Positions 24,892 to 32,937 of a stretch of DNA of 47,771 bases are shown piece after piece (the stretch's first letter is position 1; the number at the start of each line of letters is the position of its first letter). The position numbers and the translations under genes are program-made. Below the pieces are notes generated by a model. That model did not search any database. It saw only the letters and a program-made list of their open reading frames with translations, and had not been told where the DNA came from. This DNA comes from CALIZF01 sp046292445 (GTDB lineage Bacteria > Pseudomonadota > Alphaproteobacteria > Rhodobacterales > Rhodobacteraceae): NCBI GenBank assembly GCA_046292445.1, contig JBKBQT010000025.1:1-47771 (forward strand), in the 5' to 3' direction.

Positions 24892-24899
24892 TTGCAATG
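24892..24899 (+). promoter_or_regulatory. TTGCAATG motif upstream of ecm
   Basis: TTGCAATG lies about 105 bases before the ecm ATG, in the region divergent from the PhyH gene, followed by GCATTCTGC. It matches the motif upstream of ccr. It is short and could be coincidental. Confidence 0.3.
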
Positions 24900-25003
24900 G
24901 CATTCTGCATCGCAGCGCAGTGGCCGTGCGTCACATTCTTCCGCTTGCACTTGCCCTGGAATAACAATATTTCCCGCCCGACCCGCCGGGAAAGGAGACC
25001 GCG

Positions 25004-26983
25004 ATGCCGACCGACGCCCGCATGCCGCAGCGCGACAACCCCTGGCTGTTCCGCACCTACGCCGGGCATTCGACCGCCGCCAAGTCGAACGCGCTCTATC
25101 GCACCAACCTGTCCAAGGGCCAGACCGGCCTTTCGGTCGCGTTCGATCTGCCGACGCAGACGGGATACGACAGCGATCACGAGCTTGCCCGCGGCGAGGT
25201 CGGCAAGGTCGGCGTTCCGGTGGCGCATCTGGGCGACATGCGCACCCTGTTCGATGCCATCCCGCTCGACCAGATGAACACCTCGATGACGATCAACGCC
25301 ACCGCCCCCTGGCTGCTCGCGCTCTATATCGCGGTGGCCGAGGAACAGGGCGCGGATGTGTCGAAACTGCAGGGCACGGTGCAGAACGACATCATCAAGG
25401 AATATCTCAGCCGCGGCACCTATATCGCCCCGCCCAGACCGTCGTTGCGGATGATCACCGACGTGGCGGCCTATACCGGCGTCCACCTGCCCAAGTGGAA
25501 CCCGATGAACGTCTGTTCCTATCACCTGCAGGAGGCGGGGGCGACGCCGGAGCAGGAGCTGGCCTTTGCGCTGGCCACCGCCATCGCGGTGCTCGACGAC
25601 CTTCGCGGCAAGGTGCCGGCGGCCGATTTCCCGGAAATGGCCGGGCGCATCTCGTTCTTCGTCAATGCCGGGATCCGGTTCGTCACCGAATTGTGCAAGA
25701 TGCGCGCCTTCGTGGACCTGTGGGACGAGATCCTGCGGGAGCGCTATGGCGTGGCAGACCCGCGGCTGCGCCGCTTCCGCTACGGCGTGCAGGTCAACAG
25801 CCTCGGCCTGACCGAACAGCAGCCGGAAAACAACGTCTACCGCATCCTGATCGAGATGATGGCGGTCACGCTGTCGAAGAAGGCCCGCGCCCGTGCCGTG
25901 CAGCTTCCGGCCTGGAACGAGGCGCTGGGCCTGCCGCGCCCCTGGGATCAGCAGTGGTCGCTGCGCATGCAGCAGGTGCTGGCCTATGAGACGGACCTCT
26001 TGGAATACGGCGATCTCTTCGACGGCAACCCGGTGATCGAGGCCAAGGTGCGGGCCCTCGCCGATGGCGCGCGCGCGGAACTCGCGCTGATCGACGGCAT
26101 GGGCGGCGCGGTGCAGGCGATCGAGTACATGAAGGGCCGGCTGGTCGAGGCCAATGCCGAACGCATCGGCCGCATCGAGCGCGGCGAAACCGTGGTCGTG
26201 GGCGTGAACAAATTCACCACCACCGAACCCTCGCCGCTCACGGGGGGCGAGGGATCGATCATGGTCGTCGATCCGGCGGTCGAGGCGGACCAGATCGGCC
26301 GCCTGCAGGCCTGGCGCGCCGGGCGCGATGCGCGCGCCGTGGCGCAGGCGCTCGAACGCCTGCGGCAGGCGGCCGCGACGGGGGAAAACATCATGCCCGC
26401 CTCGATCGCGGCCGCCAAGGCGGGGGCGACAACGGGCGAATGGGGCGACATGGTGCGCGCTGCCTTCGGCCAGTATCGCGGTCCCACGGGCGTTTCCCGC
26501 GCGCCCTCGAACCGCACCGAGGGGCTCGAGCCGATCCGCGAGGCAGTCGATGCCGTCTCGGCCCGCCTCGGCCGGCGGCTCAAGTTCCTTGTGGGCAAGC
26601 CGGGGCTCGACGGCCATTCGAACGGCGCCGAACAGATCGCCGCCCGCGCCCGCGACTGCGGCATGGACATCCACTACGAGGGGATCCGCCTCACCCCGGC
26701 CGAGATCGTGCAGGCGGCGGCGGATCAGGATGCCCATGTCGTGGGGCTGTCGATCCTCTCGGGGTCGCACCTGCCGCTCATCGCCGATGTGATGGACCGG
26801 ATGCGCACGGCCGGCCTCGGCCATGTGCCGGTGATGGTCGGGGGCATCATCCCGGACGAGGATGCGGTGCGGCTCAAGGCCATGGGGGTCGCGGCGGTCT
26901 ATACGCCGAAGGATTTCGAGCTGAACCGGATCATGCTCGACATCGTCGCGCTGGCCGATCCGCAGGCACAGGCGGCCGAATAG
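25004..26983 (+). CDS. ecm: Ethylmalonyl-CoA mutase
   Basis: Ecm is a coenzyme B12 enzyme that rearranges ethylmalonyl-CoA to methylsuccinyl-CoA, after Ccr in the ethylmalonyl-CoA pathway. The 659-residue single chain has the mutase barrel at about 1-500 (WLFRTYAGHSTAAKSNALYR, GLSVAFDLPTQTGYDSD, QMNTSMTINATAPWLL). A C-terminal cobalamin domain follows at about 525-655, with DGHSNG (536-541) supplying the lower His ligand, then LSGSH and VGGIIP. MeaA-type length and adjacency to ccr argue for Ecm over methylmalonyl-CoA mutase, which is longer. AAGGAG precedes the ATG. Confidence 0.93.
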   Translation: MPTDARMPQRDNPWLFRTYAGHSTAAKSNALYRTNLSKGQTGLSVAFDLPTQTGYDSDHELARGEVGKVGVPVAHLGDMRTLFDAIPLDQMNTSMTINATAPWLLALYIAVAEEQGADVSKLQGTVQNDIIKEYLSRGTYIAPPRPSLRMITDVAAYTGVHLPKWNPMNVCSYHLQEAGATPEQELAFALATAIAVLDDLRGKVPAADFPEMAGRISFFVNAGIRFVTELCKMRAFVDLWDEILRERYGVADPRLRRFRYGVQVNSLGLTEQQPENNVYRILIEMMAVTLSKKARARAVQLPAWNEALGLPRPWDQQWSLRMQQVLAYETDLLEYGDLFDGNPVIEAKVRALADGARAELALIDGMGGAVQAIEYMKGRLVEANAERIGRIERGETVVVGVNKFTTTEPSPLTGGEGSIMVVDPAVEADQIGRLQAWRAGRDARAVAQALERLRQAAATGENIMPASIAAAKAGATTGEWGDMVRAAFGQYRGPTGVSRAPSNRTEGLEPIREAVDAVSARLGRRLKFLVGKPGLDGHSNGAEQIAARARDCGMDIHYEGIRLTPAEIVQAAADQDAHVVGLSILSGSHLPLIADVMDRMRTAGLGHVPVMVGGIIPDEDAVRLKAMGVAAVYTPKDFELNRIMLDIVALADPQAQAAE

Positions 26984-26989
26984 CGCGCC

Positions 26990-27421
26990 TCAGCGCGGCG
27001 GGATCGAATAGGTCGCCGTCGCCCGCGCCACGACCGGACCCGTCCCCTCGGCCCGGATCAGCACATCGCCCACCGCCAGCACCCGCCCGAGCTTGAGCAG
27101 CCGGGCGTCGGCGACCAGATCGCGCCCCGCCGCCGGCTTGCGCATGAAGTCGATCGAGCAGCTGGTCGTGACCGCCAGCGCGACGGGGCCGATCCGCGCG
27201 AGGATGGCCAGATAGACCGACACATCGGCCAGCGCGAACATCGCCGGCCCGCTGATCGTCCCGCCCGGCCGCAGGTGCCGCTCGGCGGCCAGAAGCCGCA
27301 CGGTGATCGCATCGGGCGCCAGCGCCTCGATGCGGAAATCGGCGGCGACCTGCGGAAACGCCTCGGCCATGAACCGGTGCAGGGCGGGAATGTCCATCGC
27401 CAGTGCCGGATCGTCACGCAT
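26990..27421 (-). CDS. PaaI-family hotdog thioesterase
   Basis: A 143-residue hotdog-fold protein that probably hydrolyses acyl-CoA thioesters. It contains HLRPGGTISGPAMFALADVSVYLAILARIG, the PaaI-type helix region with Asn/Asp catalytic context, and SCSIDFMRKPAAGRDLVADARLLKLGRVLAVGDV. Its start at 27421 (MRDDPALAMD) follows GGGAAGG; 27397 is an alternative. It converges on ecm with six bases between the stops and is divergent from the hydratase. A role in clearing or recycling CoA from ethylmalonyl-CoA pathway intermediates is plausible but unproven. Confidence 0.85.
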   Translation of the reverse strand: MRDDPALAMDIPALHRFMAEAFPQVAADFRIEALAPDAITVRLLAAERHLRPGGTISGPAMFALADVSVYLAILARIGPVALAVTTSCSIDFMRKPAAGRDLVADARLLKLGRVLAVGDVLIRAEGTGPVVARATATYSIPPR

Positions 27422-27424
27422 GCC

Positions 27425-27453
27425 TTCCCTCCGCAGCCGCCGGGGCCTAGGGT
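27425..27453 (+). promoter_or_regulatory. Candidate hydratase promoter
   Basis: TTCCCT (27425-27430) and TAGGGT (27448-27453) are 17 bases apart, 25 bases before the ATG at 27479. The -10 matches other candidates in the window; the -35 is poor. Confidence 0.3.
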
Positions 27454-27478
27454 TTCGGCAAATGGGGGGAATGGCAAG

Positions 27479-28267
27479 ATGGACACGCTCCTGACACGGA
27501 CCGATGCGGGCGGGATCGCCATGCTGACGATGAACGCGCCCGAACGGCTCAACGCGCTGTCGGACGGCATGCTCGCGGCGCTGGCTGCGGCCTTTGCCGC
27601 GCTGGAGGGCGACCGCGACACGCGGGTGGTGATCCTGCGGGGCGCGGGACGCGCCTTCTGCGCCGGGCATGACCTGCGCGAGATGCAGGCGGGGCGGCAG
27701 GCGCCCGATGGCGGGCGGGCCTATTTCGCGGAACTCTTCGCCCGCTGCGCCGCGGTGATGCAGGCCATCCCCCGCCTGCCGCAACCGGTCATCGCCCAGG
27801 TGCACGGCATCGCCACCGCGGCGGGCTGTCAGCTCGTCGCCTCCTGCGACATGGCGGTTGCGGCGGAAGGCACGCGGTTCGGGGTGAACGGCGTCAACAT
27901 CGGGCTGTTCTGCTCGACGCCGATGGTCGCCCTGACCCGCGTGGTACCCCGCAAGGCCGCGTTCGAGATGCTCACGACCGGCCGGTTCATCGACGCCGGC
28001 GAAGCGGCGCGGATCGGCCTCGTCAACCGCGTCGTGCCCGAGGCCAGTCTCGCAAGCGAGACGCAGGCGTTGGCCGAGACGGTCGCCGCCAAGCTGGGTG
28101 CGGCGGTGCGGATCGGCAAGCGCGCTTTCTACGAGCAGATCGACATGGGCCTTGGCGCGGCCTACGATCACACAGGGGCCGTGATGGTCGAGAACATGCT
28201 CTGGCGCGACACGGCCGAGGGCATCGGCGCGTTCCTCGACAAACGCAAACCCGACTGGCAAAGCTGA
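27479..28267 (+). CDS. Enoyl-CoA hydratase/isomerase family protein
   Basis: The 262-residue crotonase-fold protein binds acyl-CoA. GAGRAFCAGHDLREM forms the oxyanion-hole region, and GIATAAGCQLVASCDMAVA is the family signature. In GVNIGLFCSTPMVALTRVV, the second catalytic glutamate seen in classical hydratases is not obvious. This resembles the ECHDC3-like branch, whose activity is uncertain. The ATG at 27479 fits the family N-terminus. It sits divergent from a thioesterase and beside ecm, suggesting an acyl-CoA role. Its 3' end is followed by a double palindromic terminator. Confidence 0.87.
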   Translation: MDTLLTRTDAGGIAMLTMNAPERLNALSDGMLAALAAAFAALEGDRDTRVVILRGAGRAFCAGHDLREMQAGRQAPDGGRAYFAELFARCAAVMQAIPRLPQPVIAQVHGIATAAGCQLVASCDMAVAAEGTRFGVNGVNIGLFCSTPMVALTRVVPRKAAFEMLTTGRFIDAGEAARIGLVNRVVPEASLASETQALAETVAAKLGAAVRIGKRAFYEQIDMGLGAAYDHTGAVMVENMLWRDTAEGIGAFLDKRKPDWQS

Positions 28268-28276
28268 GCGCGAGCG

Positions 28277-28349
28277 AAGGATTTTCGGACGAAAATCCTT
28301 CCGGGGCGTCCGGTCGAGACCAAGGATTTTCGGACGAAAATCCTTGGTC
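28277..28349. terminator. Tandem 24-base palindromes, bidirectional terminator
   Basis: AAGGATTTTC-GGAC-GAAAATCCTT occurs twice, at 28277-28300 and 28322-28345. The second is extended by GACC/GGTC to a 14-bp stem (28318-28331 with 28336-28349) and is followed by CCTTGTTTCTT. The pair lies between the convergent hydratase and transglycosylase genes, so both transcripts could end here. Similar palindromes are, to my memory, common in related genomes. Confidence 0.75.
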
Positions 28350-28357
28350 CTTGTTTC

Positions 28358-29614
28358 TTACCGGAGGCGCTGGAGCAAATCGAGCGTCGCGTAGCCGTCC
28401 GGCGTAAGGCCATGGGCGATCTGGTAGGACCGGATCGCGGCGATGGTCGCCGGGCCGATCTTGCCGTCGATGCCCTCGGTGTCGAATCCGCGCCGGGTCA
28501 GACGCTCCTGCAACTCGCGCCGCTCTTCGGAAGCCAGCGCCCGGTCGCCGCGCGGCCATGGGGCCGCGAAGGGACCGGCGCCGCGCAGCCGGTCGGACAG
28601 ATGGCCGACGGCGATCACATAACTGTCGGCGTTGTTGTATCGCGCGATCACGCCGAAATTGTCGAAGATCATCAGCGCCGGCCCCTTGGCGCCGGCCGGA
28701 AGCAGGATGGAGGCCGCGCCCGCGTTCGGGATGCGCCCCCCGCCTGCCCCGCGCACCCCCAGCGCCTGCCAGTCGGCGGGCGATTTCTTCGTGCGCTTGC
28801 CGGCGAGGCCATAGTCGAACCCGCGCGGCAGCGTGACTTCGACCGCCCAGGGCTGGCCAGTCTTCCAGCCGTGCCGCGCGAGATAGGCAGCGGTCGAGGC
28901 GAGCGCATCGGTCGGGTCGTCCGACCAGATGTCGCGCCGCCCGTCGCCGGTGAAATCCACCGCATAGGCGAGGTAGGATGTCGGCATGAACTGCGTATGC
29001 CCCATCGCCCCGGCCCAGGATCCCGTCATGCGCTCGGGCGCCACGTCGCCGGCTTGCACGATCTTCAGCGCCGCGATCAGCTGGGCCTCGAACATGGCGC
29101 CGCGACGGCCGTCATAGGCGAGCGTGGCGAGGGCCGGGATGATCGGTGTCGTGCCCTTGTAGCTGCCATAGGACGATTCGAGCCCCCAGACCGAGACGAT
29201 CACCTCGGCCGGCACGCCGTAGTGTGCCGCGATCCGGTCGATCTTGCCGCGATGCTCGGCCAGCATCCTGCGCCCGTTCTCGATCCGCGTGTCGGAAATC
29301 GCGCTGTCGAGGTATTCCCAGATCGCACGGGTGAATTCGGCCTGGCGCCGGTCGCGGGCGATGATGTCGGGCATGTAGCCGACGCCGGCGAAGCTGCGGT
29401 CGAAGGTGGCGGGCGTGATCCCGGCGGCAAGCGCCCGGGGGCGAAAGCCGCGCAGCCAGGCATCGAAGCCGGGGTTCGGTGCGGGGGCGGAGACCGGCTG
29501 CACCGCCGTCACGGCGCGGGCCGCAGGGCGCGGCGAGGTTTCGGGGCCGGCAAAGCCGCAACCCGCGATGACGCCGGCACCAAGAAGCGCCGGAAGGAGG
29601 AGGGCCTGCCGCAT
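28358..29614 (-). CDS. Lytic murein transglycosylase (MltB family)
   Basis: The 418-residue lipoprotein cleaves peptidoglycan glycan strands non-hydrolytically. A lipobox VIAGC places the lipidated Cys at 19. The slt-like domain spans about 50-340, with catalytic Glu146 in VWGLESSYGSYKG and later GAMGHTQFMPTSYLAYAVDF. A C-terminal peptidoglycan-binding domain covers about 355-418 (LQERLTRRGFDTEGIDGKIGPATIAAIRSYQ). It should act in the periplasm, tethered to the outer membrane. Adjacent RNase R is on the same strand, 143 bases upstream, with a dispersed repeat between. Confidence 0.94.
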   Translation of the reverse strand: MRQALLLPALLGAGVIAGCGFAGPETSPRPAARAVTAVQPVSAPAPNPGFDAWLRGFRPRALAAGITPATFDRSFAGVGYMPDIIARDRRQAEFTRAIWEYLDSAISDTRIENGRRMLAEHRGKIDRIAAHYGVPAEVIVSVWGLESSYGSYKGTTPIIPALATLAYDGRRGAMFEAQLIAALKIVQAGDVAPERMTGSWAGAMGHTQFMPTSYLAYAVDFTGDGRRDIWSDDPTDALASTAAYLARHGWKTGQPWAVEVTLPRGFDYGLAGKRTKKSPADWQALGVRGAGGGRIPNAGAASILLPAGAKGPALMIFDNFGVIARYNNADSYVIAVGHLSDRLRGAGPFAAPWPRGDRALASEERRELQERLTRRGFDTEGIDGKIGPATIAAIRSYQIAHGLTPDGYATLDLLQRLR

Positions 29615-29688
29615 GGGTTCACCTGTTCTGCACTGCTCGTGTTTTTCGGCAGTCTAGCGCGGAACGGGCGGTGCGGGAAGTCGAAGAT

Positions 29689-29752
29689 GGGGGCGCTGCC
29701 CCCGTCCGCGCCGATGGCGCGGACTCCCCCGGGATATTTGGGCCAGCCTGAA
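29689..29752 (-). repeat. Dispersed repeat copy between rnr and the transglycosylase gene
   Basis: Read on the minus strand it starts CTTCAGGCTGGCCCAAATAT, continues with CCCGGGGGA and then two perfect hairpins, GTCCGCGCC/GGCGCGGAC and GGGGGC/GCCCCC. It starts six bases after the rnr stop and is the best-preserved copy in the window. A role as terminator or processing site is likely by position. Confidence 0.75.
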
Positions 29753-29757
29753 GCCTG

Positions 29758-31989
29758 TCAGCGGCGCTTGCGGCTGACGGTGCGGGATTTTGCGGCCGGG
29801 CGGGACCGGGAGGGCGGGCGGCGCCCGGGACTGCGTCCTGCGGGAAGGGTGCGATCCTCGACCGAAAGGAGTTCGAGCGTCAGCCCCCCCGTCACCGGCA
29901 CGGCCCCGGCCAGGCGCACCGTCACGCGCTGGCCGACGCCGAGCGTCAGGCCGCTGTCGGCGCCCATCAGGGTCTGGGTCGCGGGGTCGTAGTGGAAGAA
30001 CTCGCGGCCCACGCTTCGGATCGGGATCAGGCCGTCGGCGCCGGTCTCGTCGAGCTTGACGAAGAGGCCGAAGCGCTGGACCCCCGCGATGCGCCCGGCG
30101 AATTCCGCGCCGATCCGGTCGGAGAGCCAGGCGGCGAGGTAGCGATCGGTCGTGTCGCGTTCGGCGGCCATCGACCGGCGCTCGGCCTCGCTGATCTTCT
30201 CGGCCGTCTCCTCGAGCATCGCGATATCGGCGGCCGACAGCCCGTCGTCGCCCCAGCCGTGCCCCGTGACCAGCGCGCGGTGCACGATCAGGTCGGCGTA
30301 GCGGCGGATCGGCGAGGTGAAATGGGCATACGACCGCAGCGCGAGGCCGAAATGTCCGATCGCGCGGGGGGTGTAATAGGCCTGTTGCATCGAGCGCAGG
30401 GTGGTGATGTTCAGAAGCTCGTCGAAGTCGCTGCCGGCGGCCTGGGCAAGGAGGCGGTTGAGATGGGCGGTCCTGAGCACCTGGCCCTTGGCGAGTGTGA
30501 AGCCGGAGGCCTGGGCCACCTCGCGCAGGGCATCGAGCTTGGCCGGGGTGGGCTCCTCATGTGCGCGGTAGAGGAGGGGGCGGCGCAGGCGCTCGAGCTC
30601 TTCGGCCGCCGCCACGTTCGCCAGCACCATGAATTCCTCGATCATCCGATGCGCATCGAAGCGCTCGCGGAAGGCGACAGACTGCACGCGGCCGTCGTCC
30701 GACAGCACGATGCGGCGTTCGGGCAGGTCGAGCTCCAGCGGCTGGCGTTCGGTGCGGGCGCGCGCCAGTGCGGCATAGGCGGCATAGAGCGGCGCGATCA
30801 CCGTCGCCGTCAGGGACGCGGCCTTGTCGTCCGGGTTTCCGTCCTGCGCCGCCTGCGCCTGTTCGTAGGTCAGCGAGGCGCGGCTGCGCATCATCGCGCG
30901 GGCGAAGCGGTGGCCGGTCTTGCGCCCGCCTTCGTCGATGGTCATCCGCACCGCGATCACCGGGCGGTCCACCCCCTCGTGCAGCGAACACAGATCGCCC
31001 GACAGCCTGTCGGGCAGCATCGGCACGACGCGATCGGGGAAATAGGTGGAGTTCCCGCGCGCCCGCGCCTCGCGGTCGATCCCGGTCTGGGGGCGCACGT
31101 AATGGGCGACGTCGGCGATGGCGACCCACAGGACATGGCCGCCGGGATTGGCGGGGTTGTCGTCGGCATGGGCGAGAACCGCATCGTCATGGTCGCGGGC
31201 GTCGGACGGGTCGATCGTGACGAGGGGGAGGTGGCGCAGATCCTCGCGCCCCTCCATGCTTGCCGGTTCCGCCGCCTCGGCCTCGGCCAGCACCGTATCG
31301 GGAAAGGCATCGCGCAGGCCGTGCTGGTGGATGGCGATCAGGCTTACCGCCCTCGGCGCCGAGGGATCGCCCAGCCGGGCGAGAACGCGGGCGCGCGGCA
31401 GGCCCATGGATTTCGGCCCGGCCTGTTCCGCTTCGACCAGTTCGCCGTCCCGCGCGCCCTGGACCATGTCGCGCGGGACGAGCCATTCGCGATCCTCGCC
31501 CTTGTCGATGGGATGGATGCGCCCGCCCTCGGCGGTCTTGCGGAACACGCCGAGGATGCGCCGGGCCGTCGCCTGGATGCGGCGGATGACGCGGCCCTCG
31601 TAGGCATGGCCTTCGCCCGCCACCGGGGCGAGGCGCGCAAGGATCCGGTCGCCCTGCCCGAGCGCCGGATCGCCCGGCCGCGTCACCATCAGGATGCGCG
31701 GGGCCGCACCGTCGCCGGACCATTCGAGCGGGCGGGCGTAGACATCGCCCTGCGCGTCGGGGGCCAGCGCCTCGATCACCGTGACGGGGGGCAGCGTTCC
31801 GGGCGCGCGATAGGTGCGGGCACGGCGGTCGAGATCGCCGTCCGCCTCCATCGCGCGCAGAAGGCGCTTGAGTTCGACACGTGCATCGCCCCGGATGCCG
31901 AAGGCGCGGGCGATGTCGCGCCGGGCGGTTTCGGTCGGGTTCCGGGCGAGCCAGTCGAGGATTTCGGCGCGGGAGGGGAGCGTGTCCAT
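29758..31989 (-). CDS. rnr: Ribonuclease R
   Basis: RNase R is a 3'-5' exoribonuclease that degrades structured RNA. The 743-residue protein has an N-terminal helix-turn-helix (about 5-55), cold-shock domains (about 65-225), and the RNB catalytic domain (about 250-580) with the Asp cluster TIDPSDARDHDDAV (258-271). An S1 domain sits at about 635-705 (AGRIAGVQRFGLFVKLDETGADGLIP), then a basic tail rich in Arg and Lys. Length and order match the family. The frame begins at ATG 31989, with a TGCTAGGGG element about 15 bases before it that could be part of a promoter. Confidence 0.96.
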   Translation of the reverse strand: MDTLPSRAEILDWLARNPTETARRDIARAFGIRGDARVELKRLLRAMEADGDLDRRARTYRAPGTLPPVTVIEALAPDAQGDVYARPLEWSGDGAAPRILMVTRPGDPALGQGDRILARLAPVAGEGHAYEGRVIRRIQATARRILGVFRKTAEGGRIHPIDKGEDREWLVPRDMVQGARDGELVEAEQAGPKSMGLPRARVLARLGDPSAPRAVSLIAIHQHGLRDAFPDTVLAEAEAAEPASMEGREDLRHLPLVTIDPSDARDHDDAVLAHADDNPANPGGHVLWVAIADVAHYVRPQTGIDREARARGNSTYFPDRVVPMLPDRLSGDLCSLHEGVDRPVIAVRMTIDEGGRKTGHRFARAMMRSRASLTYEQAQAAQDGNPDDKAASLTATVIAPLYAAYAALARARTERQPLELDLPERRIVLSDDGRVQSVAFRERFDAHRMIEEFMVLANVAAAEELERLRRPLLYRAHEEPTPAKLDALREVAQASGFTLAKGQVLRTAHLNRLLAQAAGSDFDELLNITTLRSMQQAYYTPRAIGHFGLALRSYAHFTSPIRRYADLIVHRALVTGHGWGDDGLSAADIAMLEETAEKISEAERRSMAAERDTTDRYLAAWLSDRIGAEFAGRIAGVQRFGLFVKLDETGADGLIPIRSVGREFFHYDPATQTLMGADSGLTLGVGQRVTVRLAGAVPVTGGLTLELLSVEDRTLPAGRSPGRRPPSRSRPAAKSRTVSRKRR

Positions 31990-32040
31990 GCCTCGCCCCT
32001 AGCACGGGGCAGGCGCGGCGTCATGCCCCTGTTCGGCGGT

Positions 32041-32397
32041 TCAGCCCGCCTGCGCGGCGAGGTCGCGGTAGAGCGGAACGTTCGGGCAGAAGCCGACCGC
32101 CGAGGGCGTTGCCGACCCTTCGGCAAAGGCCCGGGCGCAGGTGCGGGCGGCACTGCAACGGGCGCAGCGCCCGAGCGCCTCGAGATAGGTGGGCCGGTCG
32201 GCCGCGACACCGGCGCCGGTCACGCCGAACAGGGACGCCATCCGGGTCATGCGGGCGGGGATCGCGGCGGACATGCGCGCAAATTCGGTCATCTCGCTGC
32301 GGGACAGGCCGATATCGGCGATGTCGCGGTCGGACATGGCGTCGATCTCGTCGCGCGCGCGGCGCGCCCCGATCAGGTTGCGCAGGCGGTCAAGCAT
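32041..32397 (-). CDS. DUF6455 four-cysteine small protein
   Basis: The 118-residue protein has a DUF1127-like N-terminus (MLDRLRNLIG, then RDEIDAMSDRDIADIGLSR). Its C-terminal half carries four cysteines: Cys78 and Cys81 (RCARC), Cys87 and Cys104 (GFCPN). That spacing, C-x2-C-x5-C-x16-C, would suit a metal or Fe-S site. No membrane segment is seen. The ATG at 32397 has GGGAG upstream; ATG 32412 is an alternative. A perfect copy of the FNR-type box lies 55 bases before the start. Function is unknown; oxygen-linked expression is inferred. Confidence 0.82.
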   Translation of the reverse strand: MLDRLRNLIGARRARDEIDAMSDRDIADIGLSRSEMTEFARMSAAIPARMTRMASLFGVTGAGVAADRPTYLEALGRCARCSAARTCARAFAEGSATPSAVGFCPNVPLYRDLAAQAG

Positions 32398-32452
32398 GAT
32401 TCGGTCTCCCATCCGTCTTGCGCAGGATGGGGTTGCCGCCAGCTTTCGCGCC

Positions 32453-32466
32453 TTGATCTGGCGCAA
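32453..32466. promoter_or_regulatory. FNR-type box upstream of the DUF6455 gene
   Basis: TTGATCTGGCGCAA (TTGCGCCAGATCAA read toward the gene) is 55 bases upstream of the ATG and identical over 14 bases to the box before the PstB-like gene. The longest open frame of the gene begins inside this box, which argues against that longer start. Confidence 0.5.
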
Positions 32467-32481
32467 GTCGATGCGGCGGCG

Positions 32482-32937
32482 TTAGGGCGCGGGGGCGGCC
32501 GGGGCGGCGGGGGGCGTCGTCGGGGCCGGGGCCGGCGGGGCGGGCGGCGGCGGCGCGGGGCGCGAGAACCGGCCCTCGACCGTCGCGCCGGCCTCGATCA
32601 CCAGCGTCTCGCAGGTCGCGTCGGCCTCCATCCGCGCTGCGGCGCGCAGGGTGAGCCGTTCGGTCGTCAACTCGCCCGTCAAGGTGCCGCGCAGGTCGGC
32701 CTGGTTGGCGCGGACCTTGCCGGTGATCGACCCGTCGTCGCCCAGCAGGAGCGTGTCGGCGGCCACCTCGCCATCGATGCGGCCGTGCACCTCGAGCGCG
32801 CCCTCGGTCGCCACGATGCCGTCGATCCGCAGGTCCGAGGCGAGGATGGACCGCTGGCCGCTCGCCGCGCGGCCCGGACGCGGCGCGTTGCCCGGCGCAT
32901 CCGCGGCGGCGCGATCGTCCTGCGTCTTGGAAAACAT
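32482..32937 (-). CDS. Bactofilin-family cytoskeletal protein
   Basis: Bactofilins polymerise into filaments that organise cell shape and envelope synthesis. The 151-residue protein has a short disordered N-terminus and then a beta-helical core at about 30-120 (SILASDLRIDGIVATEGALEVHGRIDGEVAADTLLLGDDGSITGK). The C-terminal tail is made almost entirely of proline and alanine. GGGAGG lies five bases before the ATG at 32937. It is not next to a peptidoglycan peptidase here, unlike in some bacteria. It is on the same strand as the DUF6455 gene, 84 bases upstream of it. Confidence 0.9.
   Translation of the reverse strand: MFSKTQDDRAAADAPGNAPRPGRAASGQRSILASDLRIDGIVATEGALEVHGRIDGEVAADTLLLGDDGSITGKVRANQADLRGTLTGELTTERLTLRAAARMEADATCETLVIEAGATVEGRFSRPAPPPPAPPAPAPTTPPAAPAAPAP

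Noticed and set aside
24945..24970. A sigma-54 or strong sigma-70 promoter upstream of ecm
   Set aside because: TTGCAC and the AT-rich ATAACAATAT do not give correct spacing for sigma-70, and the GG/GC pair needed for sigma-54 is not at the right distance.
23939..26824. A 961-codon minus-strand open frame spanning the PhyH gene and much of ecm
   Set aside because: Only the last 288 codons show homology-like sequence. The rest is antisense to ecm and arginine/histidine-rich, as expected for a shadow frame in GC-rich DNA.
25004..26983. Methylmalonyl-CoA mutase as the identity of the B12 enzyme
   Set aside because: The single 659-residue chain is MeaA-like in length and lies next to ccr, so ethylmalonyl-CoA mutase fits better; a definitive call needs a tree.
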